From assembly GCA_902796455.1 (NCBI GenBank), contig CADBPH010000117.1, forward strand, positions 1 through 7,851: a DNA stretch of 7,851 bases. Direction: 5' to 3'. A program made the translations under genes and the position numbers. This document shows, piece by piece, positions 1 through 5,243 of this stretch. Position 1 is the stretch's first letter. The number at the start of each line of letters is the position of its first letter. A model generated the notes under the pieces. It had not been told where the DNA came from and searched no databases. It saw only the letters and a list, made by a program, of their open reading frames with translations. The DNA comes from an uncultured Bacteroidia bacterium (GTDB lineage: Bacteria > Bacteroidota > Bacteroidia > Bacteroidales > UBA932).

Positions 1-9
1 AGTTCAGTC

Positions 10-1068
10 ATGATTGAAGGGATGATGAAACAATTGATTGAGTGCGTGCCGAATTACAGCGAGGGACGCGACCGGTCTGTGATAGAAGCCATCGTAGCGG
101 CCATCTCCTCCGTGGAAGGGGTGACCCTCCTGCATGTGGATCCCGGCGAGGGGGCGAACAGAACGGTCGTGACCTTTGTCGGAGAACCCGGCCCCGTCTG
201 CGAGGCGGCCTTCCGGGGCGCCCGGGAGGCGCAGGCGCGGATTGACATGCGGCGCCACCACGGAACCCATCCGCGCATCGGTGCCACGGATGTCCTTCCG
301 CTGGTCCCGGTCTCCGGGATTACGCTGGAAGAATGTGCCGTCCTGGCCCGTTCGCTGGCCGGCCGGCTCTATGACGAATTGGGGATTCCCTGTTATTGTT
401 ATGAGGCGGCGGCTTTCAAGCCCGGAAGGAAGAACCTGGCCGTCTGCCGGGCCGGCGAATACGAATCCTTGCCGGAGAAAATGGCGGATCCCTCGCGCAG
501 ACCGGATTTCTGCGGCGCGTATGACGAGACGGCGGCCCGGAGCGGCGCGTCCTGTGTCGGTGCCCGTAATTATTTGATTGCGGTGAATTTCAACTTGAAT
601 TCGACCTCGGTGGACAAGGCCACGGACATCGCTTGTGCTGTCCGGGAAAAGGGGCGAAAAGTCCCCGGGACGCAGGACTGGATCCGCGGAACCCTGCCGG
701 GATGCAAGGCAATCGGATGGTTTATCGAAGAATACGGCATTGCGCAGGTATCCATGAATATTACCGATATCGGGCGGACCCCGCTGCATGTCGCTTATGA
801 AGAAGTCTGCCGGGCGGCTTCCGCCCGCGGTCTCCGGGTGACCGGAACGGAGATTATCGGCCTGGTTCCCATACGGGTTTTGCTGGAAGCGGGCCGCTAT
901 TTCCTGGAACGCCGGAATCGGCCTGCGGACATTCCCGAGCCGGAGGTTGTCCGGGAAGCCGTGGAGGCGATGGGGCTGAGCGATCTCCGGCCGTTCATCC
1001 CTGCGGAAAAAGTGATTGAATACCGGATGGAATCCGTGGAAAGGAGGAAAGAATCGACCCATGCTTAA
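10..1068 (+). CDS. ftcD: Glutamate formimidoyltransferase (stand-alone FtcD N-terminal type)
   Basis: Predicted cytoplasmic enzyme of histidine breakdown that moves the formimino group between N-formimidoyl-L-glutamate and tetrahydrofolate, giving glutamate and 5-formimidoyl-THF. The 352-residue product reads like the transferase half of FTCD throughout: IECVPNYSEGRD (residues 10-21), RHHGTHPRIGATDV (82-95, with His87 the probable counterpart of the catalytic histidine), RAGEYESLP (147-155), GARNYLIAVNFNLN (184-197), IGWFIEEYGIAQVSMN (235-250) and GLVPIRVLLEAG (284-295). There is no cyclodeaminase domain, so that step needs another protein, none of which lies here. The start is uncertain. ATG at 10 overlaps a TGA at 11-13 that may end an upstream gene, whereas family alignment fits ATG at 22 or 25 at least as well. 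The 3' end overlaps recR by 8 nt. Family assignment is strong; the link to an actual histidine pathway is inferred. Confidence 0.93.
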   Translation: MIEGMMKQLIECVPNYSEGRDRSVIEAIVAAISSVEGVTLLHVDPGEGANRTVVTFVGEPGPVCEAAFRGAREAQARIDMRRHHGTHPRIGATDVLPLVPVSGITLEECAVLARSLAGRLYDELGIPCYCYEAAAFKPGRKNLAVCRAGEYESLPEKMADPSRRPDFCGAYDETAARSGASCVGARNYLIAVNFNLNSTSVDKATDIACAVREKGRKVPGTQDWIRGTLPGCKAIGWFIEEYGIAQVSMNITDIGRTPLHVAYEEVCRAASARGLRVTGTEIIGLVPIRVLLEAGRYFLERRNRPADIPEPEVVREAVEAMGLSDLRPFIPAEKVIEYRMESVERRKESTHA

Positions 1069-1696
1069 GGAACATTACCCTTCCCGCCTGTTGGAAGACG
1101 CCGTGGAGGCGATCAGCTCCCTGCCCGGTGTCGGGACGCGCAGTGCCCTGCGCTTGGCTCTTCATCTGCTGCGGCAGCCCAGCGAACATGTCCACCATTT
1201 CGCCGAATCCATCGTGCGCCTGCGGGATGAAGTCCATTACTGCAATACATGCAGCATGATTGCCGATGACGCGGAGTGCTCGATCTGCCGGGACCGTTCG
1301 CGGGATCATGCGACCATTTGTGTCGTGGAGAACGTGCGCGACGTGATGAGCATCGAGAAGACCGGCCAGTACCATGGCGTCTATCACGTACTGGGCGGGA
1401 TCATTTCCCCGATTGCCGGAATCGGTCCTTCCGATCTGACCATCAGTCAGTTGAAATCACGTGTCGAAGCCTTGACCGCCGCATCTCCCGTGCCTGCTTC
1501 CGTGGAAGTGATCCTGGCGCTGAGCGGGGATGTGGAAGGAGAGACGACGGCATTCTATATTTATCGCCAGATTGCCGGCACAGGCGTGACGGTGACCTCC
1601 CTTGCCCGGGGATTGGCTTTCGGAGATGACTTGGAATATGCCGATGAACTGACCCTGGGCCGTTCTATTGTCAACCGCCAGATTTTCAAGCCCTGA
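1061..1696 (+). CDS. recR: Recombination mediator protein RecR
   Basis: RecR works with RecO (and RecF) to load RecA onto SSB-coated single-stranded DNA at gaps and breaks. The 211-residue protein shows the full family order: a helix-hairpin-helix with LPGVG (21-25), a four-cysteine zinc site (Cys61, Cys64, Cys73, Cys76), a Toprim domain starting TICVVENVRDVMSIE (85-99) and containing GGIISPIAGIGPSDL (112-126), then a C-terminal GDVEGETTAFYIYRQ segment (156-170) and the usual LGRSIVNRQIF tail. The length is close to E. coli RecR (201). The reading frame is open upstream to 1016, but the family N-terminus (MLKEHYPSRLLEDAVEAIS) fits ATG at 1061, with GGAGG at 1043-1047 placed 13 nt upstream, a long spacing. 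It overlaps the end of ftcD by 8 nt, and its TGA shares one base with the mntP ATG, so translational coupling is likely. Confidence 0.97.
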   Translation: MLKEHYPSRLLEDAVEAISSLPGVGTRSALRLALHLLRQPSEHVHHFAESIVRLRDEVHYCNTCSMIADDAECSICRDRSRDHATICVVENVRDVMSIEKTGQYHGVYHVLGGIISPIAGIGPSDLTISQLKSRVEALTAASPVPASVEVILALSGDVEGETTAFYIYRQIAGTGVTVTSLARGLAFGDDLEYADELTLGRSIVNRQIFKP

Positions 1697-2253
1697 TGGA
1701 TTTTTTAGCCGTCCAGTTTTTCGCGCTTTCGCTGTGTGCCGACTGCTTTGCCGTTTCGGCTTGCTCCAGCGTGACCGTCCGGAAAGCATCGCATTTGCAT
1801 ATCCTGGCGGTTTCCCTTCTTTTTGCGGTTGTCCATGTCGGACTGCTGCTGGCCGGATGGAGCGTCGGGGGACTGTTTGCCGTTATCCTGCAGAAGGTTT
1901 CCCGTTGGGTCGGTCTGCTGATTCTGCTTTATGTCGGCGGCACCATGATCTGGGAGGCCATCCGGGGAAAAGAACGGATGCGGAATCTGAGCGGTTGGGG
2001 GAACGTTTTGCTGGGTGCGCTGGCGACCAGCATCGATGCCCTGGCCGTCGGCGTATCCCTGTACATGGAAGGAGAATCCGGTCAGGCCATCTTGGCCAAG
2101 GCTGCCGTTCTGTTTTTCTGGACGGTTTTGTCCGTGGGGGCCGGAATTGCCGGCGGCATGCGGATCGGGAAGAAGTGGGGCTTGGTTGCGGAAGTGCTGG
2201 GAGGAATCATCCTGATTACCCTGGGCGTGCTGATTTTTAGCGGGATCCTGTGA
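1696..2253 (+). CDS. mntP: Manganese efflux pump MntP family protein
   Basis: Predicted inner-membrane exporter of Mn2+ (MntP/UPF0059, formerly DUF204), which limits manganese toxicity. The 185 residues are almost wholly hydrophobic and fit about six membrane helices (near 4-24, 36-62, 70-88, 104-123, 131-153 and 164-183). The family's two repeated Asp-containing motifs are present: LCADCFAVSA (13-22, with Asp16) and ATSIDALAVGVSL (110-122, with Asp114); these correspond to the conserved membrane aspartates of E. coli MntP. The first helix has three cysteines (14, 17, 23) where E. coli MntP has none. The ATG overlaps the recR stop as TGATG, and no separate promoter is possible between them. 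I see no yybP-ykoY-type manganese riboswitch, which often controls mntP elsewhere, because the gene has no leader of its own. The family is clear; Mn2+ as the actual substrate is inferred from homologues. Confidence 0.92.
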   Translation: MDFLAVQFFALSLCADCFAVSACSSVTVRKASHLHILAVSLLFAVVHVGLLLAGWSVGGLFAVILQKVSRWVGLLILLYVGGTMIWEAIRGKERMRNLSGWGNVLLGALATSIDALAVGVSLYMEGESGQAILAKAAVLFFWTVLSVGAGIAGGMRIGKKWGLVAEVLGGIILITLGVLIFSGIL

Positions 2254-2255
2254 GG

Positions 2256-2281
2256 GAAAAAGCTTTTTCTTGGCCCTTTTT
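2256..2281 (+). terminator. Weak terminator candidate after mntP
   Basis: Just after the mntP stop lies the perfect 14-bp palindrome GAAAAAGCTTTTTC (2256-2269), followed by a T-run at 2277-2281 (CCCTTTTT). AAAAAG at 2257-2262 can also pair with CTTTTT at 2276-2281. The stem has few G-C pairs and the palindrome leaves little room for a loop, so this is a poor intrinsic terminator. It is listed because it sits exactly where the ftcD-recR-mntP operon should end. Confidence 0.25.
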
Positions 2282-2311
2282 AGGTGTTTTTGAAGATAAT
2301 TGCTATCTTAG
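2280..2311 (+). promoter_or_regulatory. Probable Bacteroidetes-type promoter for glpT
   Basis: TATCTTAG at 2304-2311 matches seven of eight positions of the Bacteroidetes -7 box TAnnTTTG. TTAG at 2280-2283, 20 bp upstream, is a one-mismatch match to the -33 TTTG element. Transcription would start near 2318-2320, giving a leader of about 50 nt. The -7 box overlaps an inverted repeat (AAGATA at 2293-2298 and TATCTT at 2304-2309, 5-nt spacer) that could be an operator. The rest of the 2254-2368 gap shows only the weak terminator candidate. Confidence 0.5.
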
Positions 2312-2368
2312 CGAATTGATTCATGCTTTCTCGGGTGGGAGAGCAACGTCTGCATAAAACAGGTCCGC

Positions 2369-3757
2369 ATGCTTAAATTCCTTCAACAACCCGCCTACAA
2401 GCCGGCCCAGACCGGCCCGGAGGCTGATGCCAGATACAAGAGCCTGCGTCTCCAGGTCTTCCTCGGCGCCTTTATCGGGTATGCCGGTTTTTACCTGGTC
2501 CGCAAGAATTTCTCGATGGCCATTCCGGCCCTTGCTCCGCTGGGATTCGCGAAGACGGAACTCGGACTGGTCCTGTCCATGAACGCGGTGGCGTATGCGC
2601 TCTCCAAGTTCTTGATGGGCAGCGTGTCCGACCGGAGCAATGCACGGGTGTTCCTGCCGCTGGGCCTGATTCTGACAGCGATTTCCATGGCCTTCATGAT
2701 TGTTCCGATCCAGTTTATCGGTGCGGAACACAAGACACTGGCAATCCTCGTCATGGGTGTGCTGAATTTCCTTGTCGGCTGGTTCAACGGAATGGGGTGG
2801 CCTCCCTGCGGCCGGGTGATGACCCATTGGTTCTCGGTCAGTGAGCGGGGAACGATGATGTCGATCTGGAATTGCGCCCATAATGTCGGCGGCGCCCTGG
2901 TCGGCCCGATGGCGACTTATGGTGCGGCCTGGTTCGGCAGCTGGTTTTACGGAACGCATCAGGAATTGTATTTCCTGATCGGAACCTTTGTCTTCCCTGC
3001 GGCGGTGGCCCTTTTCATCGCCCTGCTGGCCTATGTGCTGCTGCGGGATACGCCGCAGTCCTGCGGCCTGCCGTCCATCGAGAAGTGGCGCAATGATTAT
3101 CCGAAGAATTATTCGGAGAAGCATGAGGAGACGCTTTCCACCAAGGAGATTTTCTTCAAATATGTCCTGAATAACAAGTTCTTGTGGTATATCGCCCTTG
3201 CCAACGCCTTCGTATACATGGTCCGGTACGGGTGCCTTGACTGGGCGCCGACCATCCTGACGGAGAAAGGAATCGACTTGAAATCGGCCGGCTGGGCGTA
3301 TTTCGCCTATGAATTCGCCGCCATCCCGGGAACCTTGATCTGCGGGTGGCTTTCCGATAAGCTGTTCCATGGACGCCGGGCGCTTCCGACGATGCTTTTC
3401 ATGGCGCTGGTCGCCTTGTTCATCGTGCTGTACTGGGTATTCATCGACAACCTGACCATGGTGATCATTTCCCTGATCGGCATCGGTTTCTTCATCTATG
3501 GCCCCGTGATGCTGATCGGTGTCCAGGCCTTGGACCTGGCTCCGAAGAATGCGGCGGGAACCGCTGCGGGCCTGACAGGCTTCTTCGGCTATTTCTTCGG
3601 GACGGCGATCCTGGCCAATGTGGTCATCGGCGCTGTCGCCCAGTCTGCGGGCTGGAATTGGACCTTCATGCTGCTGATTGCCGCCTGCGTGTTGGCCATC
3701 GTCCTGATGGGATTGACTTATAAGGAGGAACAGTATCTTGTAGAAAAGAATAAATAA
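2369..3757 (+). CDS. glpT: Glycerol-3-phosphate transporter, GlpT-type MFS antiporter
   Basis: Predicted inner-membrane antiporter of the organophosphate:phosphate family, bringing in sn-glycerol-3-phosphate in exchange for phosphate. The 462-residue protein tracks E. coli GlpT (452) along its length: FYLVRKNFSMAIPAL (41-55), MGSVSDRSNARVFLPLGL (83-100), WFNGMGWPPCGRVMTHW (138-154), WNCAHNVGG (167-175), LLRDTPQSCGLPSIE (224-238), VRYGCLDWAPT (285-295) and APKNAAGTAAGLTGFFGY (391-408). The phosphate-binding arginines are kept (Arg45 and Arg286, equivalent to E. coli Arg45 and Arg269), as is His171 (His165). The APKNAAGTAAG segment resembles GlpT more than UhpT, although hexose-phosphate use cannot be excluded by eye. 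Twelve membrane helices are expected. A weak AGG (2361-2363) precedes the ATG. No glpK, glpQ or glpD lies nearby. It is followed after 32 nt by the corA-family gene. Confidence 0.93.
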   Translation: MLKFLQQPAYKPAQTGPEADARYKSLRLQVFLGAFIGYAGFYLVRKNFSMAIPALAPLGFAKTELGLVLSMNAVAYALSKFLMGSVSDRSNARVFLPLGLILTAISMAFMIVPIQFIGAEHKTLAILVMGVLNFLVGWFNGMGWPPCGRVMTHWFSVSERGTMMSIWNCAHNVGGALVGPMATYGAAWFGSWFYGTHQELYFLIGTFVFPAAVALFIALLAYVLLRDTPQSCGLPSIEKWRNDYPKNYSEKHEETLSTKEIFFKYVLNNKFLWYIALANAFVYMVRYGCLDWAPTILTEKGIDLKSAGWAYFAYEFAAIPGTLICGWLSDKLFHGRRALPTMLFMALVALFIVLYWVFIDNLTMVIISLIGIGFFIYGPVMLIGVQALDLAPKNAAGTAAGLTGFFGYFFGTAILANVVIGAVAQSAGWNWTFMLLIAACVLAIVLMGLTYKEEQYLVEKNK

Positions 3758-3759
3758 CC

Positions 3760-3773
3760 GCGGATTCGTCCGC
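3760..3773 (+). other. Intergenic UUCG-loop hairpin between glpT and corA
   Basis: GCGGA (3760-3764) and TCCGC (3769-3773) form a perfect 5-bp stem closing a TTCG tetraloop, three bases after the glpT stop and just upstream of the corA Shine-Dalgarno site (AGGAGG, 3777-3782). There is no following T-run, so it is not an intrinsic terminator. It could stabilise or mark a processing point in the glpT-corA transcript. The closing pair is A-U rather than the extra-stable C-G. Confidence 0.45.
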
Positions 3774-3789
3774 TCCAGGAGGATAGGCC

Positions 3790-4737
3790 ATGATTGATAT
3801 CTTCTACAGAGAGAACGGAAAAATACTGGTATCCCAGGCAGAAACTTTCCTCGGAGGACTGCAGCGGGAAAATGTGGTCTGGATCGACCTGTTCGCCCCT
3901 TCAGGGGAGGAAAAACGTGCGACGGAAATGTTCCTCGGAACGGAAATCCAGAGCCGGGCGCAGGCTGAGGAAATCGAGAGTTCTTCCCGGTTCCGCGAGA
4001 CGGATACGGCGCTGTTTGCCAATACGAACTTCTTGCTGCCGGGGCCCGAGGAGTATTCGATGGAGGCGGTTTCGTTCACGATTGTGGACAACGTGCTGAC
4101 GACGCTCCGGGATGTGCCGCTGCGGAGTTTTACCGAACTCCAGCGGAAAATGGTCGCGATCCCGCGGCTTTTCCCGAACGGGTACTGGGTGTTTGTCAGT
4201 ATTCTGGACCAGCGTGTCGACTTGGACGCGGACATGATCGAGCTCCTTTCCAAGGAGATTGCGCAGTACAGCAAGCGCATCAATCAGCAGGAAGATATCA
4301 ATGAGGAATTCCTTCTGGATATCAATCAGTTACAGGAGAACACCATGATTATCCGGGAAAACATCGTGGATAAGCAGCGGCTGATCACCAACCTGATGAA
4401 GAGCGACAAGTATCCGGCCGAGCTGGAACCCCGTTTCAATGTCCTCCAGCAGGATATTGCTTCCCTGATCAATCATTCCAACTTCAGTTTCGAGCGTCTG
4501 GAATATCTGCAGGACACGGTGGTCGGTCTGATCAATTTGGACCAGAACCGGATCATGAAAATCTTTACGCTGATTTCCCTGTTGCTCATGCCGCCGACCC
4601 TCGTTGCGAGCTTCTATGGCATGAACGTCGCGCTGCCCCTGTCCCAGTTGCGGTTCGCTTGGCTGATTATCATCGGAATCATGGTGGTGTCCCTGGGGAT
4701 TGTCCTGTATGTGTTCAAGCGCCGGAAGATGCTGTAA
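3790..4737 (+). CDS. corA: CorA family divalent cation (magnesium) transporter
   Basis: Predicted pentameric inner-membrane channel of the CorA/2-TM-GxN family, moving Mg2+ and possibly Co2+ or Ni2+ down their gradients. The 315 residues (E. coli CorA has 316) comprise a soluble alpha/beta N-terminal domain (about 1-145), a long helical region rich in Glu, Gln and Asn (about 146-255), a first pore helix with LISLLLMPPTLVASFYGMN ending in the diagnostic GMN (277-279), a second helix (about 288-308) and a basic FKRRKML tail. The loop after GMN reads VALPLSQLRFA and lacks the acidic MPEL-like stretch of classical CorA, so this is a divergent subgroup and ion choice is open. The start is firm, with AGGAGG at 3777-3782, 7 nt from the ATG. 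It lies between glpT (32 nt) and ybjQ (18 nt) and is probably in one transcript with them. Confidence 0.92.
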   Translation: MIDIFYRENGKILVSQAETFLGGLQRENVVWIDLFAPSGEEKRATEMFLGTEIQSRAQAEEIESSSRFRETDTALFANTNFLLPGPEEYSMEAVSFTIVDNVLTTLRDVPLRSFTELQRKMVAIPRLFPNGYWVFVSILDQRVDLDADMIELLSKEIAQYSKRINQQEDINEEFLLDINQLQENTMIIRENIVDKQRLITNLMKSDKYPAELEPRFNVLQQDIASLINHSNFSFERLEYLQDTVVGLINLDQNRIMKIFTLISLLLMPPTLVASFYGMNVALPLSQLRFAWLIIIGIMVVSLGIVLYVFKRRKML

Positions 4738-4755
4738 CCATAAATAGTTGATGAT

Positions 4756-5076
4756 ATGATTCTTACAACCACTTCTGTCATTGAAGGCCGGACGGTTTCG
4801 GAGTACCGGGGCGTGGTTTTCGGCGAGGTTATTACGGGTGTTAATTTCATCCGGGATTTTGCAGCGGCCATCCGCAACATCGTCGGCGGGCGCAGCGGTT
4901 CTTATGAGGATGAATTGATCCGTGCCCGGAATCAGGCGATGGACGAGATGGTCCATCATGCCGAAGAATTGGGAGCTGATGCCGTCATCGGGATTGACCT
5001 GGATTACGAAGTGCTTGGCGAGAATGGCGGCATGATGATGGTGACTGCCTCCGGAACCGCCGTCAAGCTGGCATAG
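4756..5076 (+). CDS. ybjQ: YbjQ / UPF0145 family protein, putative heavy-metal-binding fold
   Basis: Small cytoplasmic protein of unknown role, 106 residues, very close to E. coli YbjQ (107). Family hallmarks run the whole length: [21 protein letters not shown] (4-24), [24 protein letters not shown] (31-54), [15 protein letters not shown] (71-85) and [13 protein letters not shown] (93-105). The family is described as putative heavy-metal binding and thought to form a pentamer, but this copy has no Cys and only two His (67-68), so a metal role is not supported by its residues. It begins 18 nt after corA with no clear Shine-Dalgarno site. The nearby ATG at 4751 is out of frame. Its context beside a cation transporter is suggestive only. 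Confidence 0.93.
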   Translation: MILTTTSVIEGRTVSEYRGVVFGEVITGVNFIRDFAAAIRNIVGGRSGSYEDELIRARNQAMDEMVHHAEELGADAVIGIDLDYEVLGENGGMMMVTASGTAVKLA

Positions 5077-5094
5077 ACTCGGGAAAACCCCGCC

Positions 5095-5126
5095 AAAAAA
5101 CATTCCGCAAAAAAATCAAACAAAAA
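5095..5126 (+). promoter_or_regulatory. A-tract cluster upstream of rpsA promoter (UP-like)
   Basis: Four A-runs (5095-5100, 5109-5115, 5118-5120, 5122-5126) crowd the stretch upstream of the rpsA promoter in otherwise GC-rich DNA. This resembles an UP element or bent DNA at a strong ribosomal promoter. The spacing (about 12-14 bp between the main tracts) is not an exact helical repeat, so strong curvature is not assured. Confidence 0.35.
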
Positions 5127-5150
5127 TTCTGTGATTCAGACATTTTTGTT
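5119..5150 (+). repeat. Bulged AT-rich inverted repeat overlapping rpsA promoter
   Basis: AACAAAAAT-TCTG (5119-5131) pairs with CAGA (5137-5140) and ATTTTTGTT (5142-5150), leaving loop TGATT (5132-5136) and one unpaired C at 5141. This makes a 13-bp stem with a single bulge. It lies 42 bp past the ybjQ stop, covers the predicted -33 region and reaches the first base of the -7 box. As RNA it could be a weak terminator of the upstream transcript (short stem followed by T-rich sequence). As DNA it could be an operator. Neither is proven. Confidence 0.4.
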
Positions 5151-5157
5151 ATCTTTG
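5128..5157 (+). promoter_or_regulatory. rpsA promoter with perfect Bacteroidetes -7 box
   Basis: TATCTTTG at 5150-5157 matches TAnnTTTG at every fixed position. TCTG at 5128-5131 is a one-mismatch -33 element 18 bp upstream. Transcription would begin near 5163-5166, leaving a leader of about 80 nt before the rpsA ATG. This is the clearest promoter in the window and the main phylum clue. Confidence 0.75.
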
Positions 5158-5164
5158 CACGCCT

Positions 5165-5200
5165 TTTTTCCCAAGGTGTGCCCAAACGCCGTGGGAAAGG
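5165..5200 (+). promoter_or_regulatory. rpsA 5' leader hairpin
   Basis: TTTCCCA (5167-5173) pairs with TGGGAAA (5192-5198). After a single A5174-G5191 mismatch, GGTG (5175-5178) pairs with CGCC (5187-5190), including one G-U pair. The loop is TGCCCAAA (5179-5186). Two more G-U pairs can extend the base to 5165-5200. The hairpin would sit almost at the 5' end of the rpsA mRNA and about 44 nt before the start codon. No T-run follows, so termination is unlikely; mRNA stability or S1 autoregulation are the likelier roles. Pairing is seen in the sequence; function is inferred. Confidence 0.5.
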
Positions 5201-5243
5201 TACAAGAAATAATGTTAAACCCCTAATTCCTTTACACTTAAAA

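Noticed and set aside
1..13. End of an upstream gene (TGA at 11-13 overlapping the ftcD ATG)
   Set aside because: Only three upstream codons are visible, too little to support a coding feature; noted only as a hint for coupling.
4..1062. 352-residue minus-strand open frame opposite ftcD
   Set aside because: Same-length shadow of a clearly conserved enzyme in GC-rich DNA; Arg/Pro/Gly-rich with no recognisable family.
1668..2240. 190-residue plus-strand frame overlapping mntP
   Set aside because: It is an off-frame reading of mntP, Arg/Cys/Gly-rich, whereas the mntP frame gives a coherent membrane protein with both conserved Asp motifs.
2321..3370. 349-residue minus-strand open frame opposite glpT, and a 257-residue one at 4330-5103 opposite corA and ybjQ
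   Set aside because: Both lie opposite well-supported genes, are rich in His/Arg/Gln from reversed codons and resemble no family.
5081..5090. GGGAAAACCC as a terminator after ybjQ
   Set aside because: The stem is 3 bp and is followed by A-runs rather than T-runs on the coding strand.
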